Of a stretch of 64,000 nucleotides of DNA, positions 1-11,299 are shown piece by piece. The position numbers and the translations under genes are program-made. Under the pieces are notes generated by a model that did no database searches, was not told the origin of the DNA, and saw only the letters and a program-made list of their open reading frames with translations. The DNA is from Hippophae tibetana. Taxonomy: Eukaryota > Streptophyta > Magnoliopsida > Rosales > Elaeagnaceae. Each line of letters begins with the position of its first letter. The first letter of the stretch is position 1. The stretch lies in assembly GCA_037013495.1 (NCBI GenBank), contig CM072803.1, forward strand, positions 23,717,001 to 23,781,000. The letters run 5' to 3'.

Positions 1-373
1 TTTTATCATTTTTCAGGCATGCTTACATAATAACATCATTGACAACTTTAAAGAATAATAATTACAAATGGTTAATATCTACATCTGTTTGGATGAGAGA
101 ATAATAGGACAAAGAAGAAAATATTTTCTAAATAATCTTGTTATTCAACTGAATTTAGGTTCTTTAAATAGCCAGCAAAGTAACTACAATTTCCTAAATA
201 TTAGGACATTTTACCCATTACATAGAACACTATCCCATAACTTAAAACACCCGTACTAACTCCATGAACGTGACGTTGACTCCTGCAATTAGGGACACCA
301 CTACTAACAAAATAAACTACCACAAAAATTAAAATAAAACCATAATGATAATAATTTCTACATTAATTTTGAT
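1..373 (-). repeat. Ty1/copia 3' LTR (partial), minus orientation
   Basis: This is the LTR of the copia remnant to its right. On the minus strand it begins just after a polypurine tract at about 374-386 and continues to the window edge, so its far end may lie outside. A TATA-like block (TATTTAAAG) sits near 165-175, followed by sequence expected of an R/U5 region. The call rests on position: pol end, then purine tract, then AT-rich sequence with a core promoter. No second copy is visible for comparison, and the terminal TG has probably decayed to TA. Confidence 0.55.
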
Positions 374-390
374 ATTCCCCCTTAAATGTA
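374..390 (-). other. Polypurine tract of copia element
   Basis: Read on the minus strand this is TTTAAGGGGGAA. It lies directly between the end of the degraded RNase H reading frame and the LTR. That is the usual position of the copia polypurine tract, which primes plus-strand DNA synthesis. Confidence 0.6.
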
Positions 391-1905
391 GAAATTTTAC
401 AACATCCAATAAAAAGCAATAAAAATTTTAAACAAAATTTTCTAAACACAAAAGCTTTGTGAAAATATCTCACTTGTTTTTTGTGCTCCAATGATCCATC
501 TTGATGCTCACCAATTGTCTAATAAAATGGTGATGAGTCTCAATGTTGCTTGTGAGACTATGAAACACCGAGTTCTTTGTTATTGTAATTGTGGACTGAT
601 TGTTACAATAAATAATTGTTGGCTCTTCTTGAGATTGTTTCATGTCTTTCAAAATTCTCTTTGACCAAATAGCTTGACAAGTTGCATAAGTGCATGTAAT
701 ATACTCTACTTCAGATAAGGATAAAGTTATTGACTTTTACATTTTAAAATCCAACTACCAACACCTGAACCAAGATTAAAAATATAGCATGTAGTGCTTC
801 TTTGATCATCAATAGAGTCTGTCCAATCACTATCACAAAATCTACGTAACTAAAAATCATCAGTATTATTATATCATATATCATAAAACTTGTCCCTTTT
901 AAATATCGTAACACCTTTTTATTGCTCCATAATAAATCATGCTTAGGCTCTACATTAAGCTTGACAAAAGAAAAGTAGAAAATATGATATTAGGTTTATT
1001 GTTTGTAAGATACAATAAAGTTAATTAAACTTATATATAAATGAGTATCAATCTATTTTCCACATCATTCAGGCTTAACTTTTGATTCATATTCATAAGA
1101 ATTTTTGTTGAGTTGTAATATTTCATTTTAAATTTCTCAAGGTCATTCATATACTATTATTGAGAAATAAAAATTCACGTATTACACTACTTTATCTCCA
1201 ATCCATGAAAATGATTCATCAAGCCAAGATGAGTCATCTCAAATTCATTTATCATAATTTTCTTGAATTCATCAATTAAAACTACATTATTATCAATTTA
1301 AATAAGATCATCCATGTAAAGGTAAACTAAGTACTCCATTTTTTCCACTTCCTTTGATATATACAGAGTAGCTTCACTTTCACTCCTTTGAAATCCATGT
1401 TGCTTAAAATGTCCTTTAATTTTACCATACCACTAGTGGTGCATGCTTTAGGCCATAAAATGATTTGTTCAAACAATACATCTTTCTTTCTTCACCCGTA
1501 ACTTTATAGCCTTTAGGTTTCTAGACATACATTTCTTCATTTAAAAAATCATTTAGAAAAGTAATTGTAACATAAAATTGATAAACATGCTATTTGTGAT
1601 GGTCATCTATTGCTAAAATAGTTCTAATATTGTCAAATCGAGATGACATGAGTAGAAGTTTCTTCGAAACCAATATCTTATTGTTGCATATTTCCTTTGG
1701 TCAAAATTATCACTTTGTGCTTGTCAATTGAGCCATTAGTTTTGAATTTTGTCTTGTAAATTCACTTTAACCCAACCATTTCTTGCCTTTTGGTAATTCC
1801 ATCAACTCCCATGTTTTGTTTCTCTCAAGGGCACTAATTTCTTCATCCATAGCAACATACCATTCTTCGTACTTAATAGCCTCTTCGTAAATAGTTAACT
1901 CTTTG
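391..1905 (-). pseudogene. Ty1/copia pol remnant: reverse transcriptase and RNase H
   Basis: This is a decayed copia polyprotein read right to left. The reverse transcriptase start (EEWYVAMDEEISALERN, then WELMELPKGKK) is at about 1780-1890. The catalytic YVDD box survives as YMDDL at about 1303-1318. The RT/RNase H linker (KKVLRYLKGT) is near 880-930. RNase H (YCNNQSTITITKNSVFHS, then HHHFIRQLV) is at 470-650, and the C-terminal DIFTK block lies near 460. Stops and frameshifts occur throughout, so it cannot encode protein. Integrase and gag are missing: just beyond the RT start it abuts an LTR of another family at 1914. Confidence 0.9.
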
Positions 1906-1913
1906 ACTTGATT

Positions 1914-2472
1914 TGAAAGAGTTCAAGAACTAGTGCACAATCGTGGCAATCAAATACTGACTCTTTAGGACACGTGTAAAAAATTAACAATACAATCAAA
2001 TAAGTAGGGAAAAAGAAACAATCATATGTATTAAACAACTAAAATAAAACCTTTTAATAATCAACATAAAACATGGCATCAACAGAAAGCATGTGATAGA
2101 GAGAAAACAATAAAGAAGGAGGACTTACCAATCAAAACAAGATCCTTCTATGTATGAACATATTCATATGTAATTATGATTGTACTAGCACCACATGCGA
2201 TCATACAAACATAACAATACAATATGATAAATCCATATAGGAGCTACACTTGCATGGTAACATCAATGGATTGCTTAAGGTAACCATTCAACAACAAGAA
2301 ATTTATTATGTAAAACAAATCAATAGTTTACAATCTAAAAGTGATATTAGCTAATACCTCTCATAGTTGGAGCATCACGCTAACCATGCATAACAAGAAA
2401 TTTACTACATAAAAAAAATCATAGTTCGCAACCTAAAGATGATATTAGCTAATACCTTTCACAGTTGGAGCA
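1914..2472 (-). repeat. Copia-family LTR (3' LTR, minus) with internal duplication
   Basis: The minus strand starts TGCTCCAACTGTG and ends ACTCTTTCA. It matches the paired LTRs at 25544-26075 and 29538-30069 along most of its length. The 17 bases preceding it on the minus strand (GGTATAGTTAAGCGCGG) match those preceding the LTR at 29538 (GGTATTGTTAAACGTGG). This marks it as a 3' LTR whose internal region lies to its right. The first 100 bases or so are tandemly duplicated (plus-strand copies at about 2289-2370 and 2388-2472). No clear target duplication is visible. Confidence 0.75.
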
Positions 2473-5400
2473 CCGCGCTTAACTATACCTAAGATGCCTC
2501 CTCAATTGTCTTTACAACAACTGTGATCCAATCATCGAATATGGATTTCCTTTGGAGTCTCATCACCACATGATGTAGCATAATCACCAACAATTAGTAT
2601 TTGTGATAATCTAAGGTAAGGACAATGACATCCACATATATCTATACACAAAATTTTTCTTGGTGTTAATTTTGATTTTAATTAACCATCCAAAAATGAT
2701 TTCGTAAACCACTCGACATATTACCAATATTGAAATCCACTCAAAGTATTAATGATACAAAATTTAGAAAATAATTTTAAATTGAAAATCCCTAGTTTAC
2801 AAGTTGTAAGAGTGTCCCCACATTTTCTAATGAATGTTTTTCCAAATAAAGGCATTCATAAAAAAACCCATGGGCTTTCGGGTACCTTATCAACTACCTC
2901 CCCGATAACATCAACGAGCCCTCATTGACTATGTTGATGAGCTCTTGCTAACAATATCGATGAGGTGATAGCCTTAACAACAAGAAAAATATTCATAATA
3001 TTTTACTAAAATCTTAATGACTACCTTACCAATTAAATTGACAAGCACATTGATGACTTTAGAAAATGGTTGTTTTTGTTTAAAAAACTTTGCCATATAG
3101 TTTTCAAAAATACTTGCAAATCAACACAAAATAACCCGATGGTGTATGTAACATGCAAAGTAAAGTATTACTGAACGTCAATAATTGATCTTCCATAAAG
3201 GAATACAACACACTAAGTAAAATAATATAATCTCTATATTTTGCACACGAAAAATCCAATACAAATACAACACACTAAGTAAAATAATATAATCTCTATA
3301 TTTTGCACACGAAAAATCCAATACAAATACAACGTGAATTACAAGACTTATTATCTCTCCCTTTGGCTTTCTATGGTAAAATACTACACAACAAAAAAAC
3401 ACAATATACTACACAATACATTTATGCAAGATGACCTAAAAAAGTTTATTTCCATGAACAAATTTCGCCACACAACCCAAACACCCCCAACACACCTAAC
3501 TCTGGTGCATCCATCTTGTTGTGCTCCATCTATCTTCATGAACCAACACATCCATCTTGATGCACATTTCATGCCACATGTATGAATTCTAACTCCACTT
3601 GAACTTCATAATCTTTAGCTATATTTGTATCATGTATACATGAAACAACACATACCTATGAATGCATCATACAGACTTATGTGTAGTGTAACCAAATATG
3701 ATCGTGTTACATATACCCAAGTAGATAGGGATAGGCTAAGTGCAATAAAGCATGAAACAAATAAACAACATAACTCCTTTGGCTTTATACAACACTTCTC
3801 CTATGCATATGCAAGTTAGGTAAACATGATACAATGTAAACCTACACTTATATCTCATATAGTAAGCACTGAGTTGTGCAAGCGAATTTCTCCCTCTATT
3901 TGAAATAGAAATTCAAAGGAACAATCCTACATGAGGGAAAGAAGACATACATACATGAAATAATCCAAGACACTCATGCATCTAATAGACATAGATTAAA
4001 GTAATAACCGTAACAATATGCAACACAAGCATACAAATCATAAAAGATATATGTAATACCGAAACAAACATATAACTTTTTCATAAATAGGATTTTTTAT
4101 TACACTTTTTTAAAAGAAATAGTACATAAAAAACAAATACATGAAAATAAATAGAAAAGCATCTAGAATTTGATATATCATTTTCCTTATCATCAGAGGA
4201 GGCTTGACGAGTTCCAACTATGGACTCCCTACGATCCAAAGGAGGGTCAACATTTTGTTCAGGTGGAGGAGAGTTAAAAAAGCTGTGGAAAGTGGGAGAG
4301 GTCTATAGTAGTTGAACACCTTAGAAAAGGAAACTAAGGTTGGTTCTACTATGTAGGATATGAGAGGCACTACTATTATCTTATGTTATAATGAAAGGGT
4401 GAAAGCCACCGGAATAGGGAGAACCATGCTTGAGAGTTGGGTGCTCTAATATGAAAATATATCATTGACCTATAGCAATGGGTGCCTATAAAACTCATGA
4501 ACCTGAGTCACTACTCATCATAGTCAACCTTTGGTCAATTGATTCCAACATCTAAATAACTTAAGAGAACTCTAACTAATGATGATTAGGAGAAGGAGAA
4601 GTAAGAGATACATAAATAAAGGGACAAGGAACTGACATAGAGACACTTTGAGAATAATAAAAGGATATTGTACAGGAGTAGAATAACAATAGGAGGATAA
4701 ATATCTAAAACACACTTGAGATTTATCCATCTTGGTGCTTGAAAGATCACTAAAAAGATATGCACCACAATAGGTAATCAAATAGGGATAATAGAAAGTA
4801 GAAATAACATAAGTTAGTGAATGAGAAATGATGGTTAGATAGATCATACTTGCAAGATCTATAGTCTCACTGTTTAGAATGGCAAAAAGAAAGTGACCTT
4901 GAGAAAGAGTCACAAAGGAATTGTGAAAACGAGGGTAGAGGAAAGCATTCACAATATCATTAAGACTGCAACCATGTGTAGATTTTTTTCAATTTAAAGG
5001 AACCTCTACCGTACCCATAGTTAGGGCTAGCTCACATGTTAGCCATCATAGTCATATTACGAGAGGAAATTTAAGAAACTCATCAAGGAAATCACCATAT
5101 AGTATATTCTCAAGCTTAAATGAGATGACAGGGAAAAATGATTTTATACATTAGGGGAAGACAATATTCTAATGACATCATCTCTTAAGAACATAACTTC
5201 ACATCCTCTCATAATAAAAAAGGTGGAAAAAGCACGAAGGCGAAAAAGTGCAATAGCAAAGTAAAACTTCTAAATGAAAGAAGGATCAAAAGAAAAAGAA
5301 ATAATGCATAAAGACAGTAACACAAAGTTAGAAACCTTTCTTAGATGATAGGAAATTCATCAATTAGTACAGAGTGCTCTCTAATGATTGGTTGGAGGAC

Positions 5401-6320
5401 CTAAAGACAACTGAAAGACCTGTGTTCTTTCTTGATGTTTTAGGGGCCATTTCTTAGAGAGGGGTTAAGAATAAGAGGTATAATTATTCTAGAAGAAGAG
5501 GTAAAAGTGTTTAAGGGTAGGAAAGTATTTATAAAACTTTTATGGAATGAAAGATGAGAGGGGTTTTATAGGGGTTTTTAGAGCTCATTGATATTCTTGT
5601 TGAGATGAACACAATGAATGTGTTAAAATACATGCTCAAAAAAACCTTGGGGAGGGATCGATAAGAGTTAGCAAAGACTCGAAGAGTAACATGATAAAAT
5701 AAAGAACAAAGAGAATAAAGCTCAAATTTAAAATATTTTTGTATTTTTCTTTAAAAGTTAAGTTTTACCAAAAATTTAAAACACAAATGAGATGAAAAAT
5801 AAAAGAATAAAAAAATGGAACTAAAATGAACAAGATAAAAACTATAAAAAATATATAATTTCTACATGGAGAGAGTGACAAAAGAAGAATGAACTCAACT
5901 TAAACTAATGTCAAGAAAAAGTGATCAAATTGTATCCCTCTATTTAATAGAATTTATGAGGAGCAATGGTATTAAGTGCAATCTATTGTCCATTTGAGTC
6001 TTTGGTGTATGATGCACTCGAGTCACTCTTATTTTAAAAATTATAGAAAAATTTGTCTAGTGATCATCATAGACATGGCCAGGCAGGCTTTTAAAAGAAA
6101 GATTTTATTGTTATGCACTATGAAGATGATGCATAATGCATCCAGATTGATAATGTTCAAATGAATCATAGTAGTTACAATTGGTTGTAATCAAAATTAG
6201 GAGAGAAGGATGAAGATCTCCTAGAACTACTCCAGAGTACCTAGGGCATTGAATGGAAATATGGCCAATAATGACGCATATGTGACAAGAATGAGCAAAA
6301 GAGTGAGATAATCAGGGTCT
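2473..6320. other. Degenerate noncoding or unrecognised TE sequence
   Basis: Formally this lies between the 3' LTR at 1914 and the gag remnant at 6.8-8.3 kb, so it may be what is left of that element plus later insertions. I recognise no pol domain. About 2870-3060 has GATGAG/ATCGA-rich text that resembles 22140-22310. Open frames here (for example 126 codons on the minus strand at 4572-4952) have no motif I recognise and look like chance. Confidence 0.4.
3202..3340. repeat. Perfect 62-bp tandem duplication
   Basis: Two apparently identical 62-bp units (3202-3263 and 3264-3325) start AATACAACACACTAAG, followed by the first bases of a third. The lack of mismatches in an otherwise decayed region suggests a recent duplication or slippage event. 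Confidence 0.9.
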
Positions 6321-6326
6321 CTAACT

Positions 6327-6566
6327 CTAGAAAGTAGCATGAAGAGGAGAGGTAGAGGAAGTAATGCTAACATTAACTCTCACACGAGGATGAGTAGTTA
6401 ATTTCTCACAGTAAGATATCAAATGCCCATGTTCACCACAATGGTGAAAAATAGGTAGAAAAGGTTCAAACACAATTAAGAGACCACATGCCATGTGCAA
6501 CAAGAAAAAACAATAGTAGGTGAAGTGTTCAACTTGTGTGATGAATATGGTTAGGGTTGAAGCCAC
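6327..6566 (-). pseudogene. Zinc-knuckle-like TE ORF fragment
   Basis: An 80-codon minus-strand frame contains FHHCGEHGHLISYCEK at residues 41-56. This reads as a CCHC zinc knuckle (C-x2-C-x4-H-x4-C) in which the first Cys has become Phe. The preceding text (IVFEPFLPI) resembles what precedes the knuckle in plant LINE ORF1 or gag proteins. Such knuckles bind element RNA. I cannot tell whether it belongs to a LINE or to the neighbouring LTR element. Confidence 0.35.
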
Positions 6567-6789
6567 AAACTAACTTTTGCGAGTGGTTTTAATAGTCTTC
6601 AAATTTGTATTAATAGCAATTGGCTTGATAACTTGGAAGTAACACTTGTAGTGGTAGAAGTCTCTTACGCATATCCCAACCCACATATTTCTACGGGCAA
6701 TTTGTTGTTTCTTAGAATCTCATCTAAATTTTGTGTACACAACATGAGCTTTTGCATAGTACTATTGGAGTGTTCTAGCTTAGACTATT

Positions 6790-8340
6790 TGACACTTAAA
6801 TTTTTGATGAGGTATCCCTTCTCCTTAGGGAAAAAGCCTTCAAGAATCTAGAAGAAAAACCAAGATCCTTAACTAGTTCTTCATCTTTTTTAGATAGAGT
6901 ATGTGCCAAATATTTCTTATCACTTTTTAGAATGATCAATTTCTTTTTGAGAAGCATGATTTGATCAACTTTATCTTTAGGTATGTTAGAGATGAGTTTT
7001 TTTTTAGTTACTTGGCTTGACTCAACCTTTTTAAGTTCCTTCATATGTTTCATTATGGAGTGATTTGAATTGCACTCAACCTACATATCATTGCAATGTT
7101 TTTGAATGACCTCTAATTTATATATTTGAGAGATCATCCTACACAAAGTTGATCGAGGACTTCTTTTACACAAGAGTAGATTTTAGCATGCTTAGATATT
7201 TTTCTTTCTCCTTATGGCTTTCTAAGGCCTTTTTCTTAGCTTTTTTTTAACTTGATATGCTCCCAAAAGAGCTTATTGTAAGTATCTAGGAGCTTATCCT
7301 CATCGTCGTCATATTTTTCATTGAACCTATTTTATTTTGAGGTTGTAAGAGGATGGTCCTCTATAGAATTTTATTCCATAAAAGAAATGACATTGCTTTC
7401 ATTCTCATCAGTATTGCAACTATTATTCAAAATAGTAACCTTAACCTTCATCATTTTTCCCCCTGAGCGGTTCTTCTTAGAGTAACATTGGGTTGCAATG
7501 TGTTTGGGCTTGCCACACTCAAGACCCTTAATCTGGTTTGAATGGATCCTACTCTAATGCTTGCCTCTTTCATCATCATAGGTTTTAGTTTCTTCCTATG
7601 CTTTAAGTGTTTTCCACTCGAGCTTTCTCTTTGGGTACCACTAGAAGAGTTCCTATTCCTATGAAAAAACTTAGTTAATACCTTGGAAATTAGTGCCATC
7701 TCTTCTTCTTTTGGGTTAGAACTGTCATCGTTGGCCACAGAGTTGTACTTTTCCTTGTTTCTTCCACCATACTTAGTGGATTTGAGAGAAATGATCTTTC
7801 CTTTTTCAGCAACAACCTTCCCTTTCCTTGGAAGAAAAATTTGGATCTCATAAGCTTGAAGATCTCCATGAAGCCCATGAATCTTAAGTTCTTCAGGCTT
7901 ATATAAGGTTTCAATAGCAGTAACTTTCTCCATAAACTAAGAAGGGAGACTAGAAAAAAACTTTTCAACCTGTTTTTCTTCGTCGATAGGTCAATACAGA
8001 TTATAAGATGTGTTCACTAGTTCAAAAAACCTTGCAAAGAAACTACCAAAAGTTTCATTTTCTTCCATGTGCAGTAACTTAAAATCTCTATTTAGATGGG
8101 TCACTCTAGATTCCATAACCACAAAGGTATCATTATGAATAAATTATAAAATGTCCCAACTTTCCTTTGAAGTCTGACACACTTAGATTCTTTTTCACAC
8201 ATCAACTTTGAGAAGTCTAGTGACATTGTACAATTCTTAGCTATTTTAGGTTGATTCTTTGCTTTCTTCCTTAGTTCATTCAATCATAGGTCTAGAGATA
8301 ACGGATTCATCAACAAAGATTTTGGTAGGGGTACATCCAT
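6790..8340 (-). pseudogene. Ty1/copia gag remnant (UBN2 type) with coiled-coil tail
   Basis: Read right to left this is a nearly complete decayed gag. The N-terminal part (SKESWDIL) is near 8160-8180. The core (MEENETFGSFFARFFELVNTS, then EKFFSSLPS.FMEKVTAIET) spans about 7900-8090. A Glu/Lys/Ser-rich linker with KEEEMALISKVLTKFF follows at 7650-7730. A CCHC-like knuckle (CGKPKHIATQC) is near 7480-7520. A Lys-rich coiled coil (KELKKVESSQVTKKKLISN) lies at 6800-7050. Several stops and frame changes break it. It stops abruptly at about 8340, where a different repeat begins. The tail resembles the gag tail at 28.6 kb, which fits the shared LTR family at 1914-2472. Confidence 0.85.
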
Positions 8341-8344
8341 TCAT

Positions 8345-9340
8345 TTTTTACTTGGAAATTTTATATTTATAAATTTCACAAGTATATAAATCACTTTTAA
8401 TAAGCGATAAGTATACTCTTAAGGTTAATCTCTCAAGGAATTGCGGTGGTTTTAAAAAGTTATGTTATTTTCTAATATAGTTAAGAAACAATTCCTAAAG
8501 ACTAATAAATGTCAGTTTGAAAGAATAGAGCTATAAATTCTAAATTAAATTTATATTTAAAAAAAGCAAGTAAATTAAAGCATTAAATTAAAACTGATAA
8601 ACTAAACTATAGCCAAACCTAGGATGATAGATGAATATGTGATCTTAGCAAGCATAACCCTTCATGGACGGAATGAATTAAATGATTCAAAAAACATATT
8701 ATATTTATTGATTTTTTTTCATTTAAATAAGTAAACTCTCACAGTCATCATGAATATACACAATTATCAATTAATGAATAACTTTTTGAGTCGGGTTTGA
8801 AATTAATAAATTGAAAAACTGAGAAAAATATATAAATCAAAGTCCTCAATTGATTAATAACTTCCTTGGTCGAGGTTAAAATTAATTACTTAGTAAACCT
8901 AAAATAAATAAATATTTTTAATTATAAATCAAGATTCGTTCTATCATTAATTTATAATTAAATATATTTTTGACTATCAAATTTAATCTCATTTAATTAA
9001 TAACTTCATTGATTGGTCTTGAAATTGATAAATTAAATTAAATTAAACTCTTATTCATTTATATAAAATTAAGAATATATGATGTTTTAATACTTTATTT
9101 TGAACATTTTCTTTAATTATAAATAAAGATTTGGTCTATCATTGATTTATAATTAAAGATTTTAAGAACATGAATAAGAAATAATTAAAACTTGTATTAT
9201 TCAAATCATAAAATTTTAATAACATGCACAAGAAATAAATAAAACGTGTATCTATTCAAATCATAAAACTCTTATTCTAATTATTAGAAACAAAAACTAC
9301 TAAAATCGCATATTACAGATTTAGTCGATCATAATTAAAT
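8345..9340 (+). repeat. Dispersed noncoding repeat X, copy 1
   Basis: This AT-rich sequence is clearly related to 18520-19220 in the same orientation. Both carry GTGGTTTTAAAAAGTTA followed by a long run of alignable text, and both contain repeated clauses like AATAACTTCCTT and ATTTATAATTAAA. It has no coding content. The style is that of a plant LTR or an LTR-adjacent untranslated region, but I cannot assign a family. Confidence 0.6.
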
Positions 9341-11046
9341 TAATAAAATTAGTTTTGCTTGATAAAAATGATTCCAGATCTTTGAATAATGGATTGTTAC
9401 TACCTTATTCAAATTCTTAGATCTTCTTTATAATTGTGAGTTTTTCTCTTGTATCTTTATATGTGTTATGAAATGACTATATGAACTAGATCTAAAACTA
9501 AACTAAATTACACGGTTACTTATTCTATGTAAAACGAAAGCTACCTCAAACCTAATGTTTATGTTTGTATTTATAAGGAAAAACGTGTAAAGATGGTTCA
9601 GAGTCAAAATTTAGCATTGCGTTCCACGAGAGTTGCATTGGTTTTTTATGTTTGCGCAATTTCTTTCCAAGAGGGTCACATTGTGACACACATTATTACA
9701 CATCTTGGCACATAAAACTCAATGTGCCCAATAATTCCTTCTGAGTAATGTGCGTTGCGATACACTATTTTCTTTACCGTGACACATTTTACTTTTTTTG
9801 AAATTTTTTTATACACCTTACAGAATTATTAGTTCTTAATATAAGATTTACATGTCTTAATATTTTAAGCTCATAGGATGTAAAATAAGTGTGCCAAATG
9901 TTAAAGAGTTTTAACACATATGAATCTATCTTCAAGTATGCCAATGTAGATTCAAATTCCGGTTAACAAGTCCAAACTAGCCCTGCTGAGTAGCACGACC
10001 TGATAGGCAACTATTCGATAGTACAATGGAACCCATGCCGCAAATCTTAATTAAGCAATTGCAATTTGTAGTGCGCGTGTCGTAGCACTCCTTCCACGTA
10101 TGGTTTTCCAAGTCCAAATGGGTGGTTGATTTCATAGATTATGTTACTATTATTTATTATAAATTTATCGAAAAAAGAAAAAAAACTATAATTAACTTGA
10201 TGAATTTTCATTTAATGTAGAATGCGACTAATGTGACACATTTGTGTATGAATTTGAATAAAGGATTTAAATGCAATATTAATAAGGTGAGTGTGACACA
10301 TATGCCAAAACCAATTGAATGCTTATAATTAAGAACACTGCAGTTTTTAGGGGAAAGTTTCATACAGCACAAAGAAAGCGGTGCCCTGCATTCTTAATGA
10401 CTATTATTTTTCTAAAATTTCTCCTTTTTTTGTTTCAAATTTCCTTCCATTTTCGAAAATTCTGCCAAATTTTGGAATTTTTTTGCCTTGAAACTGTAGC
10501 ATCTATATCGGTAGAATTTTAACTCAACTATGCTATATTTATCCATGGGAGTTATGAGTCTTGTTATATATCATTGAAAATTCTGGAAATCTAATTCTAA
10601 TTAATTTTTTGATTTGTGATTTAGATATTCTTAGAGAAAATTATGTTAATTCTAGTAAAGACACTTCAGAACATAGTAGAATTTGAAGATAGTTTCTCAA
10701 GATATTAACCTATGCGAAAAGGTTAACATCATATTTATTTGACAATAATATAATTGGTAATAAAAATGATTTAAATTATTCTTATGTTTGATTTGATAAC
10801 ATAAATGCTCATTTTTCACACACATTTCAAGATTATGTTGAAATAGTATATTATATATTTGTATAATTATTTATTATTTTTTTTTTATTTTTTTTTCATT
10901 TAAAAATTTAAAAATTCTTATTCTCTAATTTTACTTTATTTATAATTTTATAAATTTTATCTTAATATCTATTATTATTTTTATTTCATTACTTAAATAT
11001 GAAATAATGTAAACTGTGTGAGAGAAAAAAAAACAAAACAAGACAA
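9341..11046. other. No gene seen
   Basis: This is AT-rich intergenic text. About 9600-9800 is less AT-rich and has repeated phrases such as GTGACACA and GCGCAATTT, which look like a retrotransposon untranslated region, perhaps a continuation of repeat X. The 67-codon frame at 10319-10522 has no recognisable motif. Confidence 0.5.
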
Positions 11047-11280
11047 TGTAATATCTGAATTTTGTGAATGTATTCTTCATACTTCATAGCGTTTGATGCA
11101 TAGAGGATTTACATTTGTTTGATGCATAGAGGATTTATAGTTATAGCAAGCACTATGATGCATTAGATATGCACATACTAATATGTAACAATAGCAAATT
11201 GCATCCCTAAGAGTGATGGGATTGCAGGCATGTAACTAACTCTAACAAACCACATACAAGCATTAACAACTTTCTTAACA
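11047..11280 (-). repeat. Short copia LTR (234 bp), minus orientation
   Basis: On the minus strand this starts TGTTAAGAAAG, directly after a polypurine tract at 11281-11293, and ends ATATTACA, so it has canonical TG..CA ends. A TATA-like CTATAAATCC lies in the middle, next to a 27-bp direct duplication (ATGCATAGAGGATTTA twice, about 11090-11145). It is the 3' LTR of the pol remnant to its right. No 5' partner is visible. Confidence 0.75.
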
Positions 11281-11294
11281 TTTTCCCTTAATCT
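11281..11294 (-). other. Polypurine tract
   Basis: The minus strand reads AGATTAAGGGAAAA, immediately before the LTR TG. This is the plus-strand primer site of the copia element that occupies 11047-14165. Confidence 0.6.
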
Positions 11295-11299
11295 AATGG

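Noticed and set aside
3202..3340. Possible minus-strand repeat protein (3178-3402)
   Set aside because: The repeated peptide is simply the 62-bp tandem duplication read in a chance frame, and 62 is not a multiple of three.
4572..4952. 126-codon minus-strand frame that could look like a membrane protein
   Set aside because: Hydrophobicity comes from AT-rich composition. There is no recognisable family motif, and the surrounding sequence is decayed repeat.
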